A stretch of 64,000 bases of DNA. Origin: Aidingimonas halophila. Its GTDB lineage: Bacteria > Pseudomonadota > Gammaproteobacteria > Pseudomonadales > Halomonadaceae. Shown in pieces: positions 1 to 7,901 of this stretch (positions are counted from its first letter, which is position 1; every line of letters starts with the position of its first letter). The notes under the pieces were generated by a model. That model made no database searches, was not told the origin of the DNA, and saw only the letters and a program-made list of their open reading frames with translations. The DNA lies in assembly GCF_900106955.1 (NCBI RefSeq), contig NZ_FNNI01000005.1, positions 124,001-188,000 of the forward strand. Direction: 5' to 3'. The translations under genes and the position numbers were made by a program.

Positions 1-188
1 ATATTGGGGACCTGTAGTGGGGTATCGGGGAGGTCCTGCCGGATCATCATCCCGCAATCGACGGCGATCCAGTGTCCCCCATAGCCATAAAGGCTGAAAT
101 TCATTCCTATTTCACCGCATCCTCCCAGAGTGAGAAATCGTAGAGCGGGGCGACGTCGACGATGAATCTGAACGCGGTGTTGGGTCAT
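1..188 (-). CDS. RNase J-like metallo-beta-lactamase nuclease, N-terminus only
   Basis: Reading the minus strand from an ATG at 186-188 gives 62 residues that run off the window edge. They contain LTLGGCGEIGMNFSLYGYGG followed by a VDCGMM segment, the N-terminal pattern of ribonuclease J and related metallo-beta-lactamase ribonucleases (LGGxGEIGMNxxLYGY). RNase J enzymes carry 5'-3' exo- and endonuclease activity on RNA using two metal ions; the HxHxDH metal motif would lie beyond the window edge. An arginine-rich stretch (residues 10-17) precedes the domain. I see no strong ribosome binding site before this ATG, so the exact start is tentative. The gene is divergent from purU across about 150 bases. 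Confidence 0.75.
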   Translation of the reverse strand, partial: MTQHRVQIHRRRRPALRFLTLGGCGEIGMNFSLYGYGGHWIAVDCGMMIRQDLPDTPLQVPN

Positions 189-339
189 GCTGATAGGCCG
201 TCAAGAAACAAAACGCCATCATACGGGATGGCCGAGTCGGCCCACAATGTATGTGACCGAACATGCCTCTATCCGCTAGACTAAGCGGCTGCAGAAGGCG
301 ACTCGCCACAACTTTCCACTCCCGCCGATGGTTTTACGC

Positions 340-1194
340 ATGTCACACTACTATCGTTTGGTGGTTTCCTGCCCTGATCGTGTCGGTATCGTATCCCGAG
401 TCTCCGGCTTCATAGCGGAGCAGGGCGGGTCGATCACTGAAGCGAATCAGCACTCCGATCTGATGACCGGCCAGTTCTTCATGCGTTATGAAATTCTGGC
501 GGATTCCATTGCGATGGATGCGGAGACACTCAAGGAATCCTTCTCACCTATTGCTGCAGAATTCGATATGGAATGGGGGTTATCGGATACTTCGCATCGT
601 CCCCGTGTGGTGTTGATGGTCTCGCAGGACTCCCATTGCCTGGTCGATTTACTGTATCGATGGACCGCCGCAGAACTGGATTGTGAGTTGGCGTGCGTGA
701 TTTCCAATCATGATGATTTGAGATCACTGGTTGAATGGCATGGTATCGATTACCACCATGTACCGGTTGATCGGCATGACAAAACGACGGCTTTTGCCGA
801 GGTCGAACGGCTCATCGAAGAGGTCGAGGCCGATACCATCGTACTGGCGCGTTATATGCAGATTCTCCCGGCCGCATTGTGTGAGCGTTACCAGGGCAGG
901 ATCATCAATATTCACCACAGCTTCCTGCCATCATTTGCCGGTGCCAGGCCTTATCACCAAGCCTATGAAAGAGGGGTCAAGCTGATTGGTGCGACATGCC
1001 ACTACGTCACTGCCGAATTGGATGCCGGACCGATTATCGAGCAGGATGTCCACCGGGTGACACATTGTCATACGACATCCGATCTGGTCCGGTTCGGTCG
1101 GGATATCGAGAAGCTCGTGTTGGCGCGTGGTTTACGCTGGCACTTGCAGGATCGGGTGTTGATTCACGGCAACAAGACGATCGTGTTTGCGTGA
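340..1194 (+). CDS. purU: Formyltetrahydrofolate deformylase PurU
   Basis: 284 residues, the normal length for PurU, which hydrolyses 10-formyl-THF to formate and THF in the cytoplasm and balances one-carbon pools. An N-terminal ACT domain (residues about 6-80, starting RLVVSCPDRVGIV) precedes a formyltransferase-type domain (about 88-284). The catalytic Asn190, His192 and Asp228 sit in NIHHSFLP and LDAGPII. An in-frame ATG four codons upstream (328) exists, but homologues start at MSHYYRL-type sequence, so 340 is chosen. Neither start has a clear Shine-Dalgarno. It is convergent with dinB. Confidence 0.93.
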   Translation: MSHYYRLVVSCPDRVGIVSRVSGFIAEQGGSITEANQHSDLMTGQFFMRYEILADSIAMDAETLKESFSPIAAEFDMEWGLSDTSHRPRVVLMVSQDSHCLVDLLYRWTAAELDCELACVISNHDDLRSLVEWHGIDYHHVPVDRHDKTTAFAEVERLIEEVEADTIVLARYMQILPAALCERYQGRIINIHHSFLPSFAGARPYHQAYERGVKLIGATCHYVTAELDAGPIIEQDVHRVTHCHTTSDLVRFGRDIEKLVLARGLRWHLQDRVLIHGNKTIVFA

Positions 1195-1214
1195 GGCGAG
1201 CTGGCTCGGGCCAA

Positions 1215-2282
1215 TCAGACAGTACCCAGGGATAAACTCAGCTGGCGCTGGCCCTCGGGTGGTGTCAGACGGACCCCGACACCCAATAATCTGACGGGGC
1301 GCGGGTTGCGATACCAGATTTGTTCCAGTAGTGAGCGATAATGCGTTGAACTGGGCTCCTGTCCAGCGGTTTCCTGGGTCGTTATGCTGAAGTCGTCGAA
1401 GCGTACCTTGATGAATACCTTGTCCAGGGGCGGATTTCCCTGGCGCTCGAGTCGTTGTCTCAACTTGTGATTAAGTGGGTCAAGGGCCTGCGAGCATGCC
1501 TCGAAGTCAGGAAGGTCACGGTCAAATGTCGTTTCGACACTTACCGACTTGCGTTCGCGTGTCACGGCAACTTCCCGTTCGTCGATCCCGCGTGACAACT
1601 CATACAGGCGATAGCCGAATTTACCGAAGCGGTCGATAAGGATGTCGAGAGGCCATTCGCGCAGCTCCCCACAGGTATGAATGGCCATTTCTTCGAGCTT
1701 GGCGGCGGTCGCTGGGCCGACGCCGTGCAGTCGCTTGACGGATAACTCCTGTAGAAATGCGTCGACCCGTTCGGGTTCGATGACGCATAGACCATCCGGC
1801 TTGTTCCAGTCGCTGGCCACCTTGGCGAGAAATTTCGAGGGGGCCGCGCCGACCGATAGCGTGATCCCCGTGTGCTGGTAGGTCTCCTGCTTGAGCCATT
1901 GCGCCATCCAGGTGGCGCTTCCTCGAAAGCGTGTCACCGTGCTGACGTCTAGATAGGCCTCATCCAGCGACAATGGTTCCACCAACGCCGTGAGATCATG
2001 AAATATCGCTTGAATCTGCCGTGACACGACCCGGTAACGTTCGAAATCGGGGGGAAGCACCATGAGATCGGGACACAACCGAAGCGCTTTTGCCGTGGGC
2101 ATCGCCGACCGCACGCCATAAGCGCGTGCAGGATAATTGCACGTCGCGATCACACCACGCTTTTCAGCACTTCCGCCAACTGCCAGCGGCACGTCGGCCA
2201 ACTCCGGGCGGTCGCGCATTTCAACGGCGGCATAGAAGCAGTCGCAATCGGCGTGGAGAATCTTGCGAGTCGGTGTAGTCAT
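1215..2282 (-). CDS. dinB: DNA polymerase IV (Y-family translesion polymerase)
   Basis: 355 residues. The palm carries the metal ligands Asp12 and Asp107-Glu108 (SLDEAYLDV), and Tyr17 in DCDCFY sits at the steric-gate position. HhH and little-finger regions follow. The C-terminus ends QLSLSLGTV, which fits the QLxLxL beta-clamp-binding peptide of Pol IV. It begins seven bases after the lexA stop (ATG at 2280-2282, lexA stop 2289-2291), so the two genes almost certainly form an operon and dinB is probably SOS-induced through the lexA promoter. Translesion synthesis past damaged bases is the known role of the family. Confidence 0.95.
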   Translation of the reverse strand: MTTPTRKILHADCDCFYAAVEMRDRPELADVPLAVGGSAEKRGVIATCNYPARAYGVRSAMPTAKALRLCPDLMVLPPDFERYRVVSRQIQAIFHDLTALVEPLSLDEAYLDVSTVTRFRGSATWMAQWLKQETYQHTGITLSVGAAPSKFLAKVASDWNKPDGLCVIEPERVDAFLQELSVKRLHGVGPATAAKLEEMAIHTCGELREWPLDILIDRFGKFGYRLYELSRGIDEREVAVTRERKSVSVETTFDRDLPDFEACSQALDPLNHKLRQRLERQGNPPLDKVFIKVRFDDFSITTQETAGQEPSSTHYRSLLEQIWYRNPRPVRLLGVGVRLTPPEGQRQLSLSLGTV

Positions 2283-2288
2283 GCCTAT

Positions 2289-2957
2289 CTAGTGTAGCGC
2301 TTGCCCATTGCCACCCCGAATGACACCGACACCGACGCCTTCGATCTCCAGATGGTCGGTAGCCAGGTCGATCTCGATGGAGGGGTAGTCCGTATTTTCC
2401 GCAACCAAGCGGACATGTCGTCCATGGCGTTGGAATCGTTTAACGGTGACATCGTCTTCGAGCCTGGCAACCACGATCTGGCCGTCACGGACTTGATCGG
2501 TACGATGCACGGCCAGCAGGTCACCGTCGTAAATGCCGATATCTTTCATTGATAGCCCCCTGACACGTAGCAGATAGTCGGCTTTGGGACTGAAGAAATC
2601 GGGGGCCAGAGGGCAATAGCGATCCACGTGCTCCTCGGCCAGGATCGGGCTGCCGGCAGCAACCTCGCCGATGATGGGAAGTCCTGTACTGACGGGGTGG
2701 TTGTCACTATCGTCCTCGACGAGGCTAGGGTTGCCATCGTCCGATGCGATGAGGCGGATACCTCGCGATGTGCCGGCGATCATGCGAATCACGCCTTTCT
2801 TGTTGAGGGCGCGCAAATGCTCCTCGGCGGCATTGGGTGAGCGGAACCCCAGCGCTCTAGCTATTTCGGCACGAGTCGGCGGATAGCCCAACTCGTTCAT
2901 GGTCTTGACGATGAAGTCATAGACATTCTGTTGGCGCGGTGTAAGCGAGCGGGCCAT
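2289..2957 (-). CDS. lexA: LexA SOS repressor
   Basis: 222 residues, slightly longer than E. coli LexA (202) because of an acidic linker at about residues 72-88. The N-terminal winged helix begins [13 protein letters not shown]. The C-terminal S24 autoprotease domain has the scissile Ala101-Gly102 bond (EVAAGSP), nucleophile Ser136 (RGLSMKDIG) and general base Lys173 (VTVKRF). LexA represses DNA-damage genes until RecA-ssDNA filaments stimulate self-cleavage. It heads an operon with dinB and is divergent from psrA. A half-perfect SOS box lies 27 bases upstream (2985-3000), suggesting autoregulation. Confidence 0.96.
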   Translation of the reverse strand: MARSLTPRQQNVYDFIVKTMNELGYPPTRAEIARALGFRSPNAAEEHLRALNKKGVIRMIAGTSRGIRLIASDDGNPSLVEDDSDNHPVSTGLPIIGEVAAGSPILAEEHVDRYCPLAPDFFSPKADYLLRVRGLSMKDIGIYDGDLLAVHRTDQVRDGQIVVARLEDDVTVKRFQRHGRHVRLVAENTDYPSIEIDLATDHLEIEGVGVGVIRGGNGQALH

Positions 2958-2984
2958 GTACCTCTCTCCATTATCGATGGCTAC

Positions 2985-3000
2985 GTGATTAAGTATACAG
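2985..3000 (-). promoter_or_regulatory. Candidate LexA (SOS) box upstream of lexA
   Basis: On the minus strand the sequence reads CTGT-ATACTTAA-TCAC. The enterobacterial LexA box is CTGT-N8-ACAG: the first half-site is exact, the second matches two of four bases. The AT-rich centre and the position just upstream of lexA fit an autoregulatory operator. The call is by eye and the imperfect second half keeps confidence modest. Confidence 0.5.
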
Positions 3001-3069
3001 CATGGAATTGTATCCAGTCATCGGTCAGTGTCAGCCATCCATCGGGATTGTGGCCACATTGTCGTGTCA

Positions 3070-3143
3070 GCGTTTGAAACGCGTTGGATTGTGAGGTGTG
3101 CCCAAGACGCGTACTATTATAGTACGTTTAAAACAAATGTTTA
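3070..3143. promoter_or_regulatory. Cluster of three palindromes between lexA and psrA, including a PsrA-type box
   Basis: Three inverted repeats lie in 74 bases. GCGTTT-G-AAACGC is perfect (3070-3082). CGTACTAT-T-ATAGTACG is a perfect 8+1+8 palindrome (3110-3126) and contains a TATTAT -10-like hexamer. AAAC-AAAT-GTTT (3131-3142) fits the PsrA operator pattern described in Pseudomonas (GAAAC, 2-4 bases, GTTTC). The first palindrome uses related half-sites (GTTT/AAAC). PsrA is known to autoregulate, so the 3131-3142 site is best read as its own operator. Confidence 0.6.
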
Positions 3144-3165
3144 TAATTTAACAAGAGACGAACTC

Positions 3166-3834
3166 ATGGCTCAGAATGATACAGTGACGCGAATTCTCGA
3201 TACCGCTGAAGTGTTGTTCGCCGAGCGCGGATTTGCCGAGACGTCACTGCGGCATATCACGAGTAAGGCCAGAGTCAACCTGGCAGCTGTCAATTACCAC
3301 TTCGGTTCCAAGAAGTCACTGATTCAGGCAGTGTTCGCGCGATATCTGGATCCATTCACGGAGCGCTTCCATACCGTGCTCGATGACTTGGAGCAGCGTT
3401 ATGCGGGCGAGGTGATTCCCCTCGAAGTGTTGCTCGACAATATGGCCAGAACGGTATTGGAGGTGCCTGCCGAGCGTAATAGCCTCAAGGTGTTCATGCG
3501 CTTATTGGGCTTGGCTTACAGTCAGGCCCAGGGGCATTTGCGCCGCTACATCCAGGAGCACTACGGTAGCGTATTCTCACGATTCTCGTCATTGGTGCGA
3601 CAGGCAACACCGGAACTGCCGGATGCTGAGCGCTTCTGGCGGTTGCACTTCGTTCTGGGCACCGTGATCTTCACCTTGTCGGGATTGGATGCATTACGCG
3701 ATATTGCAGAAAAGGACTATGGTGAACATGTCAGCGTGCGTGGGTTAATCGATCGGTTGCGTCCTGTGGTGGTGGCTGCCATGCAGGCCCCCTTGCCCCC
3801 GCTAGAAACCGATAATCTGTCTACCGCCAGTTGA
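3166..3834 (+). CDS. psrA: TetR-family regulator PsrA (fatty-acid-responsive)
   Basis: 222 residues from the ATG at 3166 (GAGACG upstream). A further upstream start in the same frame would add residues that do not look like protein. The TetR HTH (residues about 28-47, TSLRHITSKARVNLAAVNYH) and the ligand domain (for example FMRLLGLAYSQAQGHLRRY) match Pseudomonas PsrA closely by memory. PsrA there senses long-chain fatty acids, represses beta-oxidation genes and activates rpoS. Adjacency to lexA and nearby nagZ is also the Pseudomonas arrangement. The upstream palindromes suggest autoregulation. Confidence 0.87.
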   Translation: MAQNDTVTRILDTAEVLFAERGFAETSLRHITSKARVNLAAVNYHFGSKKSLIQAVFARYLDPFTERFHTVLDDLEQRYAGEVIPLEVLLDNMARTVLEVPAERNSLKVFMRLLGLAYSQAQGHLRRYIQEHYGSVFSRFSSLVRQATPELPDAERFWRLHFVLGTVIFTLSGLDALRDIAEKDYGEHVSVRGLIDRLRPVVVAAMQAPLPPLETDNLSTAS

Positions 3835-3843
3835 GTGTCGTTC

Positions 3844-4362
3844 ATGCACACCCCGTGTCTCGATCAATTACCGCCTTCAGTAGGGACCTGGCTGGAAATC
3901 GACCTGACCGAGCAGCGCCTGTATTTGTGCGAGGGCCAGGTCCGCGACACGACCTATGTTGTCTCGACCGGGGCTGCCGGTACTGGGCAATACGAGGGGA
4001 GTGGTCAGACACCGGCCGGGTGGCATTACATACGTGCCATGATCGGCGCGGGGATGCCGGTGGGTACGGTATTCCGAGGGCGACGTCCTACCGGAGAAGT
4101 TTATGTGCCGGGGTTGTCGGCGAAGTATCCGGGACGTGACTGGATATTGACACGCATCCTCTGGCTGTGCGGTCTGGAACCCGGTTGGAATCGCGGTGGT
4201 CAGGTCGATTCTCAACGCCGCTATATCTATCTTCATGGTACGCCACCTGACGAGCCAATGGGCATACCTGCTTCGCATGGTTGTGTCAGGTTACGTGATC
4301 CGGACCTGCTCGATGTCTTCGATCGTGTCACTCCCGGCACGCCGGTCTGGCTACACGATTGA
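3844..4362 (+). CDS. L,D-transpeptidase (YkuD domain) without an obvious signal peptide
   Basis: 172 residues, essentially one YkuD domain. The catalytic signature is in the C-terminal third: IYLHGTPP, then SHGCVRL with the nucleophilic Cys. Such enzymes cross-link or modify peptidoglycan, or attach lipoprotein to it, in the periplasm. No signal peptide, membrane segment or LysM domain is visible, so export is unexplained. A GTG at 3835 directly after the psrA stop is an alternative start adding three residues; neither has a good ribosome binding site, implying coupling to psrA translation. The next gene, nagZ, also acts in cell-wall turnover. Confidence 0.85.
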   Translation: MHTPCLDQLPPSVGTWLEIDLTEQRLYLCEGQVRDTTYVVSTGAAGTGQYEGSGQTPAGWHYIRAMIGAGMPVGTVFRGRRPTGEVYVPGLSAKYPGRDWILTRILWLCGLEPGWNRGGQVDSQRRYIYLHGTPPDEPMGIPASHGCVRLRDPDLLDVFDRVTPGTPVWLHD

Positions 4363-4463
4363 CGGCTTATCAAGCCGACGATCGGGATGATGCCATGTCG
4401 ATCTCTGTTGTCTGATAATGCATTGCTCTAGAATCGTCGCCTTCAACGCCAAGGAACTTGCTC

Positions 4464-5510
4464 ATGACTCAACCCCTCGGCCCTTTGATGCTGGATCTCG
4501 AAGGCACATGGCTGACGTCTGAGGAGAGCGATCTGCTCATGCGCCCCGAAGTGGGCGGTGTCATTCTGTTCTCCCGCAACATCGAGGATGCCGGCCAGGT
4601 GCAGGCGCTGTGTGAAGAGGTTCGTCGTGTGCGTCCTGATTTACTCCTGGCCATCGATCAGGAGGGGGGACGTGTCCAGCGTTTGCGCGAAGGCGTGACC
4701 CGTTTACCGTCCATGGCGGTGTTGGCCTCGGGATACGATGAACAGCCGGAAACCGTGATTCAACGTTGCCAGGATGCCGGTTGGCTGCTTGGTCTGGAAA
4801 TGGCGGCATGTGGGTTGGATATCGTTTTTGCGCCGGTTCTGGATGTGGACAGTGGTATCTCGTCGGTTATCGGTGACCGCAGCTTTTCGCACAGCCCTGA
4901 AGTGGTCACAGCGCTGGGTGGCGCATTCATCGACGGGTTGCATGAAGCGGGGATGGTGGCCATTGGCAAGCATTTCCCCGGGCACGGCGGCGTGGAAGCC
5001 GATTCGCACCACGAGGTTCCCGTCGATCCACGTCCTATGGAGACGCTGCGTGCACGTGATCTCGTTCCTTTTGCCGCGTTGGCGTCACGACTCCAGGGGG
5101 TGATGCCCGCTCATGTCATCTACTCCGCTTTCGATCATCGGCCGGCCGGATTCTCGCCCTATTGGTTGGGCATGTTGCGTGAGGATGTCGGATTCAAGGG
5201 AGCGATCTTCTCCGATGACCTGTCCATGACAGCCGCCGGTGTGGCCGGAGGCACCGCCCATCGTGTCACCGCTGCGTTGGATGCCGGCTGTGACATGGCA
5301 TTGGTATGTAATGACCGTGAAGCGGTCCTGTCTGCGCTCCCGATCTGTCAGGAGCGACAAGGCAAACGTCACGCACGGCTGCGCTATGGCCGGGCCAGGC
5401 CCAACCTCGATTCGCTATCCGCCTTGTCCCGCTGGCGTCGCACTCATGCGCGCCTTGAAGCCCTGGCCAGCACGCCTACAACCGGTGGCACTCGTCAAGA
5501 CGGACGTTGA
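4464..5510 (+). CDS. nagZ: Beta-N-acetylhexosaminidase NagZ (peptidoglycan recycling)
   Basis: 348 residues, glycoside hydrolase family 3, usual length for NagZ. KHFPGHG (169-175) and the ADSH motif (Asp180, His182) form the flexible acid/base loop, and FSDDLSM (Asp251-Asp252) carries the nucleophile. The cytoplasmic enzyme removes GlcNAc from anhydromuropeptides during wall recycling, a step that in other gammaproteobacteria also feeds AmpR/AmpC beta-lactamase induction. The start at 4464 has AAGGA eight bases upstream. The MscS-type gene begins one base after the stop. Confidence 0.95.
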   Translation: MTQPLGPLMLDLEGTWLTSEESDLLMRPEVGGVILFSRNIEDAGQVQALCEEVRRVRPDLLLAIDQEGGRVQRLREGVTRLPSMAVLASGYDEQPETVIQRCQDAGWLLGLEMAACGLDIVFAPVLDVDSGISSVIGDRSFSHSPEVVTALGGAFIDGLHEAGMVAIGKHFPGHGGVEADSHHEVPVDPRPMETLRARDLVPFAALASRLQGVMPAHVIYSAFDHRPAGFSPYWLGMLREDVGFKGAIFSDDLSMTAAGVAGGTAHRVTAALDAGCDMALVCNDREAVLSALPICQERQGKRHARLRYGRARPNLDSLSALSRWRRTHARLEALASTPTTGGTRQDGR

Positions 5511-5511
5511 C

Positions 5512-6753
5512 ATGCAGGAATGGATAACGCCTCTGGAGACGCTCATCGAGGCACGTCTAGGCGTGCCGACATGGTTGGTGATTCCTGTGTTGATCGTCCT
5601 GGTCACGATCGTCATCGATCTGCTGGCCTGGCTGATCATCTGGCGCCTGGGCCCATTGTTGGAGCGCACCCGCAACCGCTGGGATGACACGATCATCATG
5701 GCGTTACGCAAGCCCTTGCGGGTCTGGATCTGGAGCATGGCATTCATTGGCCTGCTACGGTTCACTGGCTTGCGACTGGAGCTGAACTGGATCAACGACA
5801 ATGATGGCCGTGTCGCCGGGCTATTCAGTTTGTTGATGCTTGCCTGGGTTGGTGTGCGTCTGGTCGGCCTGATCGAGCAGCGGCTCATATTTCCGCCTGC
5901 GAAACACAAAGCGAAATCACTGGATCCCACGACGGCATCGGCCATCAGCAAAGTGGTGGGTGCCGCTATCATGGTGGTCGTGTGTCTGCTCGGGTTTCAG
6001 CTGTTGGGAATGAATCTGTCGGGCTTGTTGGCCTTTGGTGGTATCGGTGGAATCATGATCGGTTTCGCCGCTCGGGATGTGCTGGCGAATTTCTTCAGTG
6101 GTCTGGCAATTCATTTGGATGACCCATTCAAGGTGGGTGACTGGATACGCTCGCCGGATCGAGATATCGAAGGCATCGTGGAAGATATCGGTTGGCGTTT
6201 GACGCGCATTCGAACGTTCGATTCCCGGCCTCTTTACGTTCCGAATGCCACATTCAGCAATATCAGCGTGGAAAATCCTTCTCGGATGTTCAATCGACGC
6301 ATCTTTCAACAACTTGCCCTGCGTTACTGCGACATCGTTCAGGTTCGCGATATCGTCAATGATGTGCACCGTATGCTGGAAGAGCATGAACACATAGATC
6401 ATCAACAAGCGACACTGGTGAACTTCCAGCGCTTCGGTGATGACAATCTGGAACTCTTTCTGCATGCCTACACTCGTACCACTGATTGGGCCGAGCACCA
6501 GGATATTCAACAGGACATATTATTGCGTATCGCCGACATCATCACCTCTCATGATGCCGCTCTGGCCACGCCGGCACGTGAAATCCATCTCTATGACGAG
6601 ACAAGGCCCGTTAGTCACGATAGGGATGAGCAGCGTGCTGCCAGCGACCATCCGGGAACTCCGGGTCAATACCGTTCGACCGGTTCGCGCCCATTGCGAG
6701 GCGACGAGCCTTCAGCCAATTCTCAAGTCAGTGATCAGGATGCCGATGCCTAA
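5512..6753 (+). CDS. MscS-family mechanosensitive ion channel
   Basis: 413 residues from an ATG one base after the nagZ stop. Four or five hydrophobic segments lie within residues 20-205. The last (about 183-205, GLLAFGGIGGIMIGFAARDV) has the Gly/Ala-rich pattern of the MscS pore helix and is followed by the beta domain (DPFKVGDWI). The C-terminal 45 residues are polar and probably disordered. The family releases solutes on osmotic downshock from the inner membrane, which matters for a halophile that accumulates compatible solutes. The number of helices resembles YnaI/YbiO-type members more than minimal MscS. Confidence 0.9.
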   Translation: MQEWITPLETLIEARLGVPTWLVIPVLIVLVTIVIDLLAWLIIWRLGPLLERTRNRWDDTIIMALRKPLRVWIWSMAFIGLLRFTGLRLELNWINDNDGRVAGLFSLLMLAWVGVRLVGLIEQRLIFPPAKHKAKSLDPTTASAISKVVGAAIMVVVCLLGFQLLGMNLSGLLAFGGIGGIMIGFAARDVLANFFSGLAIHLDDPFKVGDWIRSPDRDIEGIVEDIGWRLTRIRTFDSRPLYVPNATFSNISVENPSRMFNRRIFQQLALRYCDIVQVRDIVNDVHRMLEEHEHIDHQQATLVNFQRFGDDNLELFLHAYTRTTDWAEHQDIQQDILLRIADIITSHDAALATPAREIHLYDETRPVSHDRDEQRAASDHPGTPGQYRSTGSRPLRGDEPSANSQVSDQDADA

Positions 6754-7324
6754 GCTTTTGCCCGATGAACAGGACTCCTTGAGCAGCATGCGTGACCTCA
6801 TGAACAATGCCGATTGTCTGATCGATCAGTCGCAGGTTGAACAGGCATTGGACCGTATGGCAGCTGATATCACCGCCTCGTTGGGTGATAAGCTGCCGGT
6901 ATTCTACTGCGTCATGAATGGTGGGTTGATTACCACCGGCCATTTGTTGACGCGCCTGGGGTTCCCGTTGGAGGTCGACTACCTGCATGCGACGCGCTAC
7001 CGCGGCGATACGCGTGGTGGTGAGCTGTTCTGGCGTGTCTCGCCCGAGATCCCCATGGCCGGTCGGCATGTCGTCATTGTCGATGACATTCTCGACGAGG
7101 GGACCACCCTGGCGGCAATCCTCGATTATTGCCACCAAGCCGGCGCTGCCAGTATTTCCACTGCGGTATTGGTCGATAAACGTCATGACCGTAAGGCGGT
7201 TGCTGGCCTGAAAGCCGACTATTGCGGCCTTGAAGTGGCGGATCGCTACGTGTTCGGTTTCGGTATGGATTACAAGGGATATTGGCGCAATGCACCGGGA
7301 ATCTTTGCACCGAGGGGGCAATAA
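6746..7324 (+). CDS. hpt: Hypoxanthine-guanine phosphoribosyltransferase
   Basis: 192 residues, type I phosphoribosyltransferase fold. The PRPP-binding loop is VDDILDEGTT (112-121), and a flexible-loop and hood arrangement typical of purine salvage enzymes is visible. It makes IMP/GMP from the base and PRPP in the cytoplasm. The start overlaps the end of the channel gene by eight bases. AGGA at 6737-6740 favours 6746 over the in-frame ATG at 6740. Family members in Pseudomonas have this size. Substrate preference (hypoxanthine, guanine or xanthine) cannot be read from sequence. Confidence 0.87.
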   Translation: MPKLLPDEQDSLSSMRDLMNNADCLIDQSQVEQALDRMAADITASLGDKLPVFYCVMNGGLITTGHLLTRLGFPLEVDYLHATRYRGDTRGGELFWRVSPEIPMAGRHVVIVDDILDEGTTLAAILDYCHQAGAASISTAVLVDKRHDRKAVAGLKADYCGLEVADRYVFGFGMDYKGYWRNAPGIFAPRGQ

Positions 7325-7342
7325 CCTCCCGCCACTGTCGGT

Positions 7343-7786
7343 TTAGTGTCGTTCGAGCAACGTGTCGAGTGCCTCGCGGCACTGATTTTCGACGTCGTCG
7401 AGTTCGCGCTGCATCAGCTTGATGTCCTCGAGTCGCCGTTGCATCTCGGTGCGCTTTTCGGCCAGCAATTCCATCAATCGACGTAATTGCTGGATATCGC
7501 CATCAGGCATGGCATCGTACAGGGTCACCACCTCGCGTATTTCGGCCAGAGAGAACCCCAGCCGTTTGCCGCGTAAGGTCAACTTGAGTCTGACGCGTTC
7601 GCGATCGCGATAGATCCGGGTCTGGCCGCGTCGCTCCGGCTCCAGGAGACCTTCTTGCTCATAGAAGCGGATAGTGCGGGAAGTGATGCCGAAGTGGCGC
7701 GCCAGTTCGCCGATCGTATAGGTGCGTGCGGCCCCTGATGTCGTGGAAGATGATGAGGATTTGCTTGTACGATGAGGCGTGGCCAT
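7343..7786 (-). CDS. liuR: MerR-family regulator, LiuR-like (branched-chain acyl-CoA catabolism)
   Basis: 147 residues: a Ser-rich 20-residue lead, a MerR HTH (about 22-90, YTIGELARHFGITSRTIRFY), then a long coiled coil (95-140). Signature stretches such as LKLTLRGKRLGFSLAEI are those of LiuR, which in gamma- and betaproteobacteria controls leucine and fatty-acid degradation genes. It lacks the C-terminal cysteines of metal-sensing MerR proteins. It is divergent from an acyl-CoA hydrolase-type gene, with a perfect palindrome between them (7819-7834). GGGGGA lies upstream of the ATG. Confidence 0.78.
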   Translation of the reverse strand: MATPHRTSKSSSSSTTSGAARTYTIGELARHFGITSRTIRFYEQEGLLEPERRGQTRIYRDRERVRLKLTLRGKRLGFSLAEIREVVTLYDAMPDGDIQQLRRLMELLAEKRTEMQRRLEDIKLMQRELDDVENQCREALDTLLERH

Positions 7787-7818
7787 ACACGTTTTCCCCC
7801 GCAGTTGATTCGGTCAAG

Positions 7819-7834
7819 TTGACGTTGACGTCAA
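7819..7834. promoter_or_regulatory. Putative LiuR operator, perfect palindrome
   Basis: TTGACGT-TG-ACGTCAA is a 7+2+7 perfect inverted repeat between the divergent MerR-family gene and the 3-hydroxyisobutyryl-CoA hydrolase-type gene. Size and symmetry fit a MerR-family dimer site, and the half-site resembles the ACGT-containing motif I recall for LiuR. It probably controls one or both flanking genes. Confidence 0.62.
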
Positions 7835-7901
7835 GTGAAGAAGTGCATTGTGTGGAATCTCGTTGATGGGTTCAACCCGACAATAAGAAGGAGAGCATTG
7901 C

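Noticed and set aside
4408-4434. Sigma-70 promoter for nagZ (TTGTCT, 15 bases, TAGAAT)
   Set aside because: Spacer of 15 is too short and the -35 is weak; not enough to annotate.
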